Below, in pieces: positions 26,433-33,745 of a stretch of DNA of 64,000 nucleotides. A program made the translations under genes and the position numbers. Position 1 is the first letter of the stretch; every line of letters begins with the position of its first letter. The DNA lies in contig CAWCIP010000002.1 in assembly GCA_963795665.1 (NCBI GenBank), forward strand, positions 124,001 to 188,000, read 5' to 3'. Source of the stretch: DASUPK01 sp963795665 (GTDB taxonomy: Bacteria > Actinomycetota > Thermoleophilia > Solirubrobacterales > 70-9). The notes beneath the pieces are model-generated. The model had not been told where the DNA came from, did no database searches, and worked only from the letters and a program-made list of their open reading frames with translations.

Positions 26433-27952
26433 CCCGTTACCGGCACCTGATCACGGACGACAACCGCAAGTGGTGGACGCTCGGCGCGATGTGCTTCGCG
26501 CTGTTCATGGTGATGCTCGACAACACCGTCGTGAACGTCGCCCTGCCGTCGATCCAGCGCGACCTGCATGCGCAGATCTCCGCCCTGGAGTGGGTCATCA
26601 ACGGCTACACGCTGACCTTCGCCGTCCTGATCGCAACCGGTGGGCGCCTCGGAGACATCTTCGGCCGCAGGCTGATGTTCATGGCCGGCGTGATCATCTT
26701 CGCGATCACCTCAGCGACGGCCGGGATCGCTCAGGACCCGGCGATGTTGATCGGCAGCCGTGCGATCCAGGGCATCGGCGCCGCGCTGATGATGCCGGCG
26801 ACCCTCTCGATCATCACCAACACCTTCCCGGCCGCCGAGCGCGGTCGGGCGATCGGCATCTGGGCGGGCGTATCCGCCCTGGCTCTCTCGATCGGGCCCG
26901 TGGTCGGAGGCGCGCTGACGGAGTACGTCAGCTGGCGCGCGATCTTCTTCATCAACCTTCCCGTCGCCGCCGGCGCCATCGCTGCCACGATCTTCGCGGT
27001 GCGCGAGTCGCGTGACGAGACCATCGACCGGCGGGTGGACTACCCCGGTGTGTTCGCCCTGACCGCCAGCCTGACGGCGATCGTGCTGGCCCTGATCGAG
27101 GGCAACAGCTGGGGCTGGACCTCCACCTCGATCCTCTCGCTCCTGGCTGGAGGCGTGATCGGCCTGGCGATCTTCGTCGCGATCGAGCTCCGCGTCTCGG
27201 CGCCGATGGTCGAGTTCGCGCTCTTCAAGACGCGCCAGTTCATCGGCTCGAACCTGGTCGCCTTCATCATCACCTTCGCCATGATGGGCACCTTCTTCTT
27301 CATGGCGATCTACATGCAGGACATCCTCGGCTACGGGGCGCTCGAGGCCGGGATCAGGTTCCTGCCGACCACGGTGGTGATCGCCGTCGTCGCACCAATC
27401 TCCGGAAGGCTCGCTGACAGGCTGGGACCCGCGACACCGATGAGCGCCGGGCTCGCCGTGCTGGCCGTCTCGATGTTCATGTTCGCCGGGATCGATACCG
27501 CGACCACCTATTCCGGGTTGGTCGTTCCCTTCGTCCTGATGGGACTTGGGATCGCCCTGGTGATGTCGCCGATGTCGACCGCCGCGATGAACGCGGTGAG
27601 CGTGCAGAAGTCAGGCGTCGCATCCGGCGTCCTGCAGATGTCGCGCATGATCGGCGCCTCGGTGGGCGTTGCGGCGACCGGAGCGATCTTCCAGGCCCAG
27701 CTCGGCAGCGGCTTCAACCCGGCCCAGCTGACAAGTGCGCCCGAGCAGGCGCGCGCGACCTTCGTGGACGCGCTGAGCAGCGCGATGCTGCTGGCGGCGT
27801 TCGTGGTGGTCGCCGGGCTGGTCGTCTCGCTGACGCTGCTTCGCGGCGCCCGTGCCAAGCGGGTCGACGCGAAGGCGGCGGCCGAGGAGAGCGCTGCCGC
27901 GGTGCCTGAGGGGACCGTCGCCGAGGACGTCATGCCCGCTGGCGCCCGCTAG
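26429..27952 (+). CDS. MFS drug:H+ antiporter, DHA2 (14-TM, EmrB/QacA) family
   Basis: This 507-residue protein has about 14 membrane segments. DHA2 hallmarks are LDNTVVNVALPSIQ in helix 1, GGRLGDIFGRR (motif A) in loop 2-3, RAIQGIGAALMMPATLSII (motif B) and GPVVGGALTEYVSWRAIFFINLP (motif C). It probably exports amphipathic or hydrophobic compounds using the proton gradient. It is coupled to the MarR gene upstream. The C-terminal tail is Ala/Glu-rich and cytoplasmic. Its TAG stop overlaps the convergent bioD stop within CTAG. Confidence 0.93.
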   Translation: MTRYRHLITDDNRKWWTLGAMCFALFMVMLDNTVVNVALPSIQRDLHAQISALEWVINGYTLTFAVLIATGGRLGDIFGRRLMFMAGVIIFAITSATAGIAQDPAMLIGSRAIQGIGAALMMPATLSIITNTFPAAERGRAIGIWAGVSALALSIGPVVGGALTEYVSWRAIFFINLPVAAGAIAATIFAVRESRDETIDRRVDYPGVFALTASLTAIVLALIEGNSWGWTSTSILSLLAGGVIGLAIFVAIELRVSAPMVEFALFKTRQFIGSNLVAFIITFAMMGTFFFMAIYMQDILGYGALEAGIRFLPTTVVIAVVAPISGRLADRLGPATPMSAGLAVLAVSMFMFAGIDTATTYSGLVVPFVLMGLGIALVMSPMSTAAMNAVSVQKSGVASGVLQMSRMIGASVGVAATGAIFQAQLGSGFNPAQLTSAPEQARATFVDALSSAMLLAAFVVVAGLVVSLTLLRGARAKRVDAKAAAEESAAAVPEGTVAEDVMPAGAR

Positions 27953-28674
27953 GCCGCTTCGCGGAGGGTGCTCGCCGCCCTCGGCGAGCTGACCGTGATG
28001 TGGAGCGCCGGCCAGGTGGTCGGCTTGGAGAGGTCGAGGTGCGGCAGCGTCTCGACCTCCACGGACGCGAGTCGCCCAATCGTCTCCAGGTTGGAGCGCT
28101 CCATCGCGGATGGCTCGGCAGGCCACGGCGTGATCACGACGCCGACCGCCTCGAGCCCCGCCTCTCGAACGGCCTGGATCGTCAGCAGCGTGTGATTGAT
28201 CGTCCCCAGGCCGGGTGAGGCGGCGACCACCACCGGCAGCCCCAGGTCCCGAGCGAGGTCTCGGACCAGGTAGTCCGTTGTGAGCGGAACCAGAAAGCCG
28301 CCCACTCCCTCGCAGACAAGCAGGTCAGCGTCCTCTGTCGCGGCGAGCGCCTCTCCCCGGAGCCGGTCCGGATCGATCCGCTCGCTGGCGAGCTCGGCCG
28401 CGAGATGGGGGGAGACGGCCGGCCCGTAGCGATACGGAGCCACCTGATCGTCGCCCTGCCTCGATCCCGCCGCGAGGCGGAGCAGGGCGTGATCCGGCAG
28501 CACCGAGGCGCTCTCCCAGACCTCGGAGGCGAGCGGGTGATCGTCGAGGCCGCTGACCGCGGGCTTGAAGACGGCGACGCGCTCGCCGGCCGTCCGCGCG
28601 GTGTGCGCGATGGCGGCGGCCACCACGGTCTTCCCGACCTCGGTCCCGGTACCGGTGACGAACAGGCCGCGCAT
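27949..28674 (-). CDS. bioD: Dethiobiotin synthetase
   Basis: This 241-residue ATP-dependent enzyme closes the ureido ring of dethiobiotin from DAPA and CO2. The P-loop GTGTEVGKT is at 8-16, KPAVSG carries the substrate-binding Lys, and CEGVGGFLVPL supplies the second nucleotide/metal region. Length is near the E. coli enzyme. It lies three bases after bioF on the minus strand and is the last gene of bioB-bioF-bioD. Confidence 0.95.
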   Translation of the reverse strand: MRGLFVTGTGTEVGKTVVAAAIAHTARTAGERVAVFKPAVSGLDDHPLASEVWESASVLPDHALLRLAAGSRQGDDQVAPYRYGPAVSPHLAAELASERIDPDRLRGEALAATEDADLLVCEGVGGFLVPLTTDYLVRDLARDLGLPVVVAASPGLGTINHTLLTIQAVREAGLEAVGVVITPWPAEPSAMERSNLETIGRLASVEVETLPHLDLSKPTTWPALHITVSSPRAASTLREAA

Positions 28675-28677
28675 CGC

Positions 28678-29904
28678 TCAGGCCGCCTCGCGCAGCGCCG
28701 GCGGCGTCCGGCCGGCCGCGGTGACGCCGGGCTCGGTCCGGGAGGCGAGGCCGAGCTCGCGAGCAGCCGCGCCGATCAGCCTCGCCGCCCGGCGCAGGTC
28801 GGCAACCCGGTGGGTTGCCATCACGGTCAGCCGGAGGCGACACGTCCCAGGCGCGACGGTTGGCGGGCGGATCGCCTGAGCGAAGATCCCCTCCCCGAGC
28901 AGCCTCTCGCAGAGATCCATGGCGTCATCGGCCTCGCCGATGACGAGCGGCACGATCTGGGTATCCGAGCCGATCGGCTCGAGCCCCTCGGAACGGAGGC
29001 CGGTTCGCAACGCCGCAGCGTTCGAGTGCAGCCTCTCAACGCGCTTGGGCCGTTCGATCAGCAGCTCGAGCGCCGCCGACGCTGCGGCGACGCACGGGGG
29101 AGGCGGCGCGGTCGAGAAGATGAACGGACGCGCGGCGTTGACCAGGAAGTCGGCCATCTCCCGCGAGCCGCAGACGTAGGCGCCGTAGCCGCCTAACGCC
29201 TTGCCGAGGGTCCCGACGATCACGTCCACCTCGCCGGTCAGCCCGGCCGCGGCCACCGATCCGCGCCCGCCCGGGCCGATGCAGCCGGTGGCGTGCGCCT
29301 CGTCCACCATCAGGCGGCAGCGGTGGCGGCGCGCCAGCATTGCCAGCTCGCCCAGTGGCGCGATGTCGCCGTCCATCGAGAAGACGCCGTCGGTGGCGAT
29401 CAGGGCGGCGCGGCCGGCGACACGGCGCAGGCCCCATTCGAGGTGCTCCGGATCGCAGTGCCGGTAGACGAAGGTCTCGGCGCCGGCCAGCCGGCAGCCG
29501 TCGATGATGCTGGCGTGATTGAGCTCGTCCGAGAAGACGACCTCGCCGCGCCCCGCCAGCGCTGCGATCGTGCCGGTGTTGGCGAGGTAGCCGGAGCCGA
29601 ACAGGAGCGCCGCCTCCGTGCCCTCGAACTCCGCAAGCCGGGCCTCGAGGTCGGCGTGGATGGACATCGAGCCCGAGATCAACCGCGACGCGCCGGAGCT
29701 CGTCCCCAGACTGAGTGCCGCATCCGCCGCGGCGCTGCGCAGGCGCGGATGGTCGGCGAGCCCCAGGTAGTTGTTCGAGCAGAGGAGCAGCACCGGTCGC
29801 CCGTCGAGCAGCACCCGCGGGCCCTGCGGTCCCTCGACCAGGCGAAGTCGCCGGCGCAGCCCGCTCGATTCGAGCTCGGCGAGACGCTCCTGGATGTCCA
29901 GCAC
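28678..29904 (-). CDS. bioF: 8-amino-7-oxononanoate synthase
   Basis: This 408-residue PLP enzyme condenses pimeloyl-CoA or -ACP with alanine. Motifs visible are CSNNYLGLADHP, GSGYLANTGTIAAL, DELNHASIIDG, MVDEAHATGCIG and the PLP lysine Lys235 in TLGKALGGYGAY. It belongs to the alpha-oxoamine synthase family; close relatives include Kbl, but the bio neighbours fix the call. The GTG start overlaps the bioB stop by one base (TAGTG). A C-terminal tail of about 25 residues is low-complexity. Confidence 0.95.
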   Translation of the reverse strand: MLDIQERLAELESSGLRRRLRLVEGPQGPRVLLDGRPVLLLCSNNYLGLADHPRLRSAAADAALSLGTSSGASRLISGSMSIHADLEARLAEFEGTEAALLFGSGYLANTGTIAALAGRGEVVFSDELNHASIIDGCRLAGAETFVYRHCDPEHLEWGLRRVAGRAALIATDGVFSMDGDIAPLGELAMLARRHRCRLMVDEAHATGCIGPGGRGSVAAAGLTGEVDVIVGTLGKALGGYGAYVCGSREMADFLVNAARPFIFSTAPPPPCVAAASAALELLIERPKRVERLHSNAAALRTGLRSEGLEPIGSDTQIVPLVIGEADDAMDLCERLLGEGIFAQAIRPPTVAPGTCRLRLTVMATHRVADLRRAARLIGAAARELGLASRTEPGVTAAGRTPPALREAA

Positions 29905-31040
29905 TAGTCGCCCCAGCCGGCCGGCTCGGGGTAGGCGGGGACCTTGCCCTTCTTCTTGACGACCCGGAGCTGGGTGGAGGGGTCCCAGAAGTTCGCGTCA
30001 GCCTGACGGTCGATCAGCTCGTCGACCGGCGTCGCGGGCGTCTCGCCCTCGAGCCAGCCGGAGCGGTTGTCCGGCCTCGGGTTGGCGCCGTTGTCTGGCT
30101 GTCTGGCGACGTTGAGGCCGAGCTCCTCGAACATCTCCCGGTCCTCGGCCGGCTCGACGCCGAGCGTGGTGAGGAAGTTCCCCATCATCACGCCGTTCAG
30201 GCCGGCCTTGACGGCGAGCGGCGCGAGGTCCTGGAGGTTCTCCACCCGCCCCCCGCAGAGGCGGAACAGGGCGTCGGGCAGGATCAGCCGGAAGATCGCC
30301 ACCCACTTGACGACGTCCCATGGGTCCATCAACTCGCGATCGCCGAACTTCGTCCCGACCCGTGGGTTGAGCAGGTTGATCGGCACCGAGTCGGGTTCGA
30401 GCTCGGCGAGCTCGAACGCCATCTCGACACGCTGCCTGGGGGACTCGCCCAGGTTGAGGATGCCGCCGACGCAGGTCTCGAGGCCCGCCTCCTTGACCGC
30501 GTCGATCGTGCGCAACCTTCCCTCATAGCGGACGGTGGTCGAGACCTCCGGGTAGTACGAGCGCGACGACTCGACGTTGTGGTGGACGCGCTGGATGCCC
30601 GCGTCCTTGAGCTGCCGCGCGCGCTCAGCCGACATGTGGCCGATCGAGGCGCAGCGCTTCAGGTTCGTCTGCTCGGAGACGAGGCGGGCGCCCTCCAGGA
30701 CCTTGGCGAAGTCGCGCTTGGAGAGGCCCTGCCCCTGGGTGACCATGCAGAAGCGGTGCGCGCCGGCGGCCTCGGCCGCCTTGGCGTGCTCGAGGATCTG
30801 ATCCGGCTCCATCATCGCGTGCATGGGCGTGTCCGCCTCGGCATAGCGAGACTGGGCGCAGAAGCCGCAGTCCTCGGCGCAGCCCCCCGACTTGGCGTTG
30901 ACCAGCGAGCACATGTCGGTCGAGTCCCCGAAACGGTCCTGGCGGACCTCCCAGGCGCGTTCCACGAGCGCCCCGATCTCGTCGTGGTCGCTGAGGGCGC
31001 CGAGCTCCAGCGCCTCGTCGAAGCTGATCAGTGGTGGCAT
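29904..31040 (-). CDS. bioB: Biotin synthase (radical SAM)
   Basis: This 378-residue enzyme inserts sulfur into dethiobiotin. The radical-SAM cluster C54-x3-C58-x2-C61 (GGCAEDCGFCAQS) is intact, followed by HHNVESSRSYYPEV, ETCVGGILNLGES and NLLNPRVGTKF. Two ATGs are six bases apart; the one at 31038-31040 (MPPLISFDEA) is chosen because GGAGGG then sits at a proper distance, whereas it abuts the upstream ATG. The C-terminus is longer than the E. coli protein by about 40 residues. The gene leads bioB-F-D. Confidence 0.96.
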   Translation of the reverse strand: MPPLISFDEALELGALSDHDEIGALVERAWEVRQDRFGDSTDMCSLVNAKSGGCAEDCGFCAQSRYAEADTPMHAMMEPDQILEHAKAAEAAGAHRFCMVTQGQGLSKRDFAKVLEGARLVSEQTNLKRCASIGHMSAERARQLKDAGIQRVHHNVESSRSYYPEVSTTVRYEGRLRTIDAVKEAGLETCVGGILNLGESPRQRVEMAFELAELEPDSVPINLLNPRVGTKFGDRELMDPWDVVKWVAIFRLILPDALFRLCGGRVENLQDLAPLAVKAGLNGVMMGNFLTTLGVEPAEDREMFEELGLNVARQPDNGANPRPDNRSGWLEGETPATPVDELIDRQADANFWDPSTQLRVVKKKGKVPAYPEPAGWGD

Positions 31041-31089
31041 CGGCATCCCTCCAGTCGGGTGCCGAAAATCTAGGAACGAGGGCGGACGC

Positions 31090-31473
31090 CTAGTCCCAGG
31101 AGAAGTCCTGGACGATCTCCGCATCGCCCGCGGCGCGGGGGCTGAAGGCGAGCAGCACCAGATCGTCGTCCCCCGCCTCGAATGAGCGGATCACCGCTGG
31201 GGCGATCCGCACGGCGTCGAGGGGGCCGACCTCCTCGATCTCGTCGTCGAGCTTCACCCGGCCACTTCCCGAGATGACGACATAGATCTCCTCCATCTCC
31301 CCGTGCTTGTGCGCGAAGGGCTGGCGCTGGCCCGCCTTCACCACCTGGTAGGAGACGCCGCTCTTCTCGGAGTTCAGGTCCTCGTGTGCGAAGCGGGCCT
31401 CCAGGGAGTCGGACAGCCCTGCCTCGGCGGCTGCATCCTTGGACTCGCGGAGGTTCTTGATCGTGTAGTCCAT
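31090..31473 (-). CDS. Cupin domain protein
   Basis: This 127-residue single-domain cupin has motif 1 HKHGEMEEIYVVISGSGRV and motif 2 around RIAPAVIRSFEAGDDD. The His/His/Glu of motif 1 could bind a metal, but the motif 2 His is replaced (PAVIRSF), so the metal site may be incomplete. It lies 49 bases upstream of bioB on the same strand, so it may be the first gene of the biotin operon. Function is unknown; small cupins are often sugar isomerases, dioxygenases or ligand sensors. Confidence 0.8.
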   Translation of the reverse strand: MDYTIKNLRESKDAAAEAGLSDSLEARFAHEDLNSEKSGVSYQVVKAGQRQPFAHKHGEMEEIYVVISGSGRVKLDDEIEEVGPLDAVRIAPAVIRSFEAGDDDLVLLAFSPRAAGDAEIVQDFSWD

Positions 31474-31500
31474 CGTCGCGCGAGCCTATACCTTCCCGCT

Positions 31501-32529
31501 GTGCTCGCCGCGCTCGCCGCAGTCGCGCTGACGCTCGCTGCCGCACCCACCGACGACCAGCTCGCCGGGGCCAGGGTGATCACGGGCTTCTCGGGGCACC
31601 ACCCGCCCAAGGCGCTGCGGCGGATGATCTCCGCGGGCCAGGTCTCGGGGGTGATCCTGTTCGACGGGAACGTCGGCAGCCGCGGCTCGGTCAGCCGCCT
31701 CACCTCCGAGCTTCAGGCCATCCCTCGTCCGCCGGCGATGACGCAGCCACTACTGGTGACCGTCGACCAGGAGGGAGGGCTCGTCAGGCGCCTGCCCGGG
31801 CCCCCCAAGCCATCGGCGCAGGCGATCGGCTCGCGGGGAGCCGCATTCGCAGAGCGGATCGGGCAAGCGACCGGTGAGAGCCTGCACTCGATGGGGGTCA
31901 ACGTCGACCTCGCCCCGGTCCTGGACATCGGCCGTCCGGGACGCGCCATCGAGGAGGAGGGGCGCACCTTCGCCCGGACCGCCGGAGCCGTGTCCGAGAT
32001 CGGCGGCGGGTTCGCGCGCGGCCTGGCGGCCGGCGGGGTGGCCGCGACCGCCAAGCACTTCCCCGGACTCGGCGCCGCCAGGATCAACACCGACAACGCC
32101 GTGCAGAAGGTCCGGCTGCCGGCCGCGAAGCTTCGGGCCGTCGACGAGAAGCCCTACGTGGGCTTTGCAAAGGCCGGCGGCGCGATGGTGATGTTGAGCA
32201 CCGCGATCTACCCCGCGTTCTCGGGCAAGCCGGCGGCGCTCTCCCGTGCGATCGCCACCGGGGAGCTTCGCGACCGGCTCGGCTTCCAGGGCGTCTCGAT
32301 CACCGATGCGCTCGGCTCGGTCTCGGCGCGGGCGGTCGGCGGGCCCGCCAAGACCGCGGTGGCCGCCGCGAGGGCCGGCACGGACCTCGTCCTGTTCACC
32401 GACCTGGGCAGCGCCGCCAAGGCCCAGCGGGCGCTGGCTCGGGGGTTGACGAGCGGATCGCTCGATCGAGGGGGATTCGAGACCTCGGCGACGCGGATCC
32501 TCGGCCTGCGGGCTGCCCTCTCGCCCTAG
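31501..32529 (+). CDS. Glycoside hydrolase family 3 protein (NagZ-like), probably secreted
   Basis: This 342-residue protein starts at GTG 31501 with a short hydrophobic leader (LAALAAVALTLAAAP). GH3 TIM-barrel motifs are present: LLVTVDQEGGLVRRL, VDLAPVLDIG, KHFPGLGAARINTDNAV, and the nucleophile region ITDALG. In NagZ the general acid is a His in the KHFPGHG...DSH loop; here these positions read KHFPGLG and NTDN, so catalysis may differ, as in a known actinobacterial subgroup. The likely substrate is cell-wall amino sugar. It begins 27 bases from the divergent cupin. Confidence 0.85.
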   Translation: MLAALAAVALTLAAAPTDDQLAGARVITGFSGHHPPKALRRMISAGQVSGVILFDGNVGSRGSVSRLTSELQAIPRPPAMTQPLLVTVDQEGGLVRRLPGPPKPSAQAIGSRGAAFAERIGQATGESLHSMGVNVDLAPVLDIGRPGRAIEEEGRTFARTAGAVSEIGGGFARGLAAGGVAATAKHFPGLGAARINTDNAVQKVRLPAAKLRAVDEKPYVGFAKAGGAMVMLSTAIYPAFSGKPAALSRAIATGELRDRLGFQGVSITDALGSVSARAVGGPAKTAVAAARAGTDLVLFTDLGSAAKAQRALARGLTSGSLDRGGFETSATRILGLRAALSP

Positions 32530-32530
32530 A

Positions 32531-33613
32531 TCAGGCGGCCTCGCGCATCGCCTCGACCTCGCGCGCCCGCGCGAGGCGGCTGAGACCGCGCTCCTCCAGC
32601 TCCTTGACCTCGCTCTGCTTCAGCTCGAGCCGGCGAGATGCCTCGCGAAGGTTGGTGGGCTCGTCGCCATTGATCCCGTACCGGAGCCGGATCACCTTCT
32701 GCTCGTCCTCGGGCAGGTCCTCGACGGCGCGCCTCAGGGTCTGGTCGCGGAGGCTGACCGCGACCTCCTCGGAGGGCCCGCTGCGCTCGTCTGGGACGAA
32801 CTCGCCCAGCGAGGCGGCATCCTCCTCGCCGACCGGGCGATCGAGGCTGGTGACGACGCGGGTCAGGTCGCGGATCTCCTCGACCTGCGCGGGCTCGAGC
32901 TCGGCCTCCTTGGCGACCTCCTCGGTGGTGGGATCGCGGCCGAGCTTGGTCGCCAGCTCGCGCTCGATGCGCATCACCTTGCGCTCGCGCTGTGCCACCT
33001 GGTTGGGAACGCGGATCGTGCGCTCCTTCGACTCCAGGGCGCGCTGGATCGCCTGCCGGATCCAGAAGGTCGCGTAGGTCGAGAACTTGTAGCCCTTGCG
33101 CCAATCGAACTTCTCGGAGGCGCGAATGAGGCCGAGGATGCCCTCCTGGATCAGGTCGAGCAGGTTGAGGTCCTGGCGCATGTAGCGACGGGCGTTCGAG
33201 ACGACGAGCCGCAGGTTCGAGTTGATCAGCCGCTCCTTCGCCTCCAGGTCGCCACGCTCGACTGCCTGGGCGAGCTCGATCTCCTCCTCCTTCGTGAGCA
33301 GCGGGTAGCGGCGCATCTCGTTGAAGAAGAGCTGGAGCGCGTCCGTGGTGGTCTCGGCGAGCTCGCCGTTGCGGTAGCCGGCGGGCTCCGCGGCCTGCTT
33401 GCCGCAGTCGTCCTCGATCGAGAGCCCGGCGGCCTCGATGCGCTCGTGCACGACCTGCTCCTCTTCGTCGGAGAGGTTCATCTCCTGGACCAACGAATCA
33501 ACCTCCGATAGATCGACGCAGTCCGCCGGGCGACCGGCCTCGATCAGGGCGGCAATTCGCTCCTCGACGCCTGGGTCGAGCTCCACTGCGGTTGGGTTCA
33601 TTTCCTCAGCCAT
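32531..33613 (-). CDS. RNA polymerase sigma factor, sigma-70 group 1/2 (RpoD/SigA-like)
   Basis: This 360-residue factor has region 1.2 (DALQLFFNEMRRYPLLTKEEE) and regions 2.1-2.4 (LRLVVSNARRYM, LDLIQEGILGLIRASEKFDW, KGYKFSTYATFWIRQAIQRAL). Region 3 (VPNQVAQRERKVMRIEREL) and region 4 (LPEDEQKVIRLRYGING, LREASRRLELKQSEVKELE) follow. The region 4.2 recognition helix (KQSEVKELEERGLSRL) departs from the TRERIRQIE consensus, so its -35 preference may be altered and it may not be the housekeeping factor. Start ATG 33611-33613 has AGAGGG upstream. Confidence 0.92.
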   Translation of the reverse strand: MAEEMNPTAVELDPGVEERIAALIEAGRPADCVDLSEVDSLVQEMNLSDEEEQVVHERIEAAGLSIEDDCGKQAAEPAGYRNGELAETTTDALQLFFNEMRRYPLLTKEEEIELAQAVERGDLEAKERLINSNLRLVVSNARRYMRQDLNLLDLIQEGILGLIRASEKFDWRKGYKFSTYATFWIRQAIQRALESKERTIRVPNQVAQRERKVMRIERELATKLGRDPTTEEVAKEAELEPAQVEEIRDLTRVVTSLDRPVGEEDAASLGEFVPDERSGPSEEVAVSLRDQTLRRAVEDLPEDEQKVIRLRYGINGDEPTNLREASRRLELKQSEVKELEERGLSRLARAREVEAMREAA

Positions 33614-33745
33614 GGTTGCCCTCTGCACAGGGTCCCAAACCGGAACTCTCGGCGCGCCGAGCCGGTCACCCGCCTTCGATACGCTGCCGCCAGTGTCCGG
33701 TAAGGGGGGCGCGGACCGGAGGAACGTCGCCGACATGGAGGTCCG

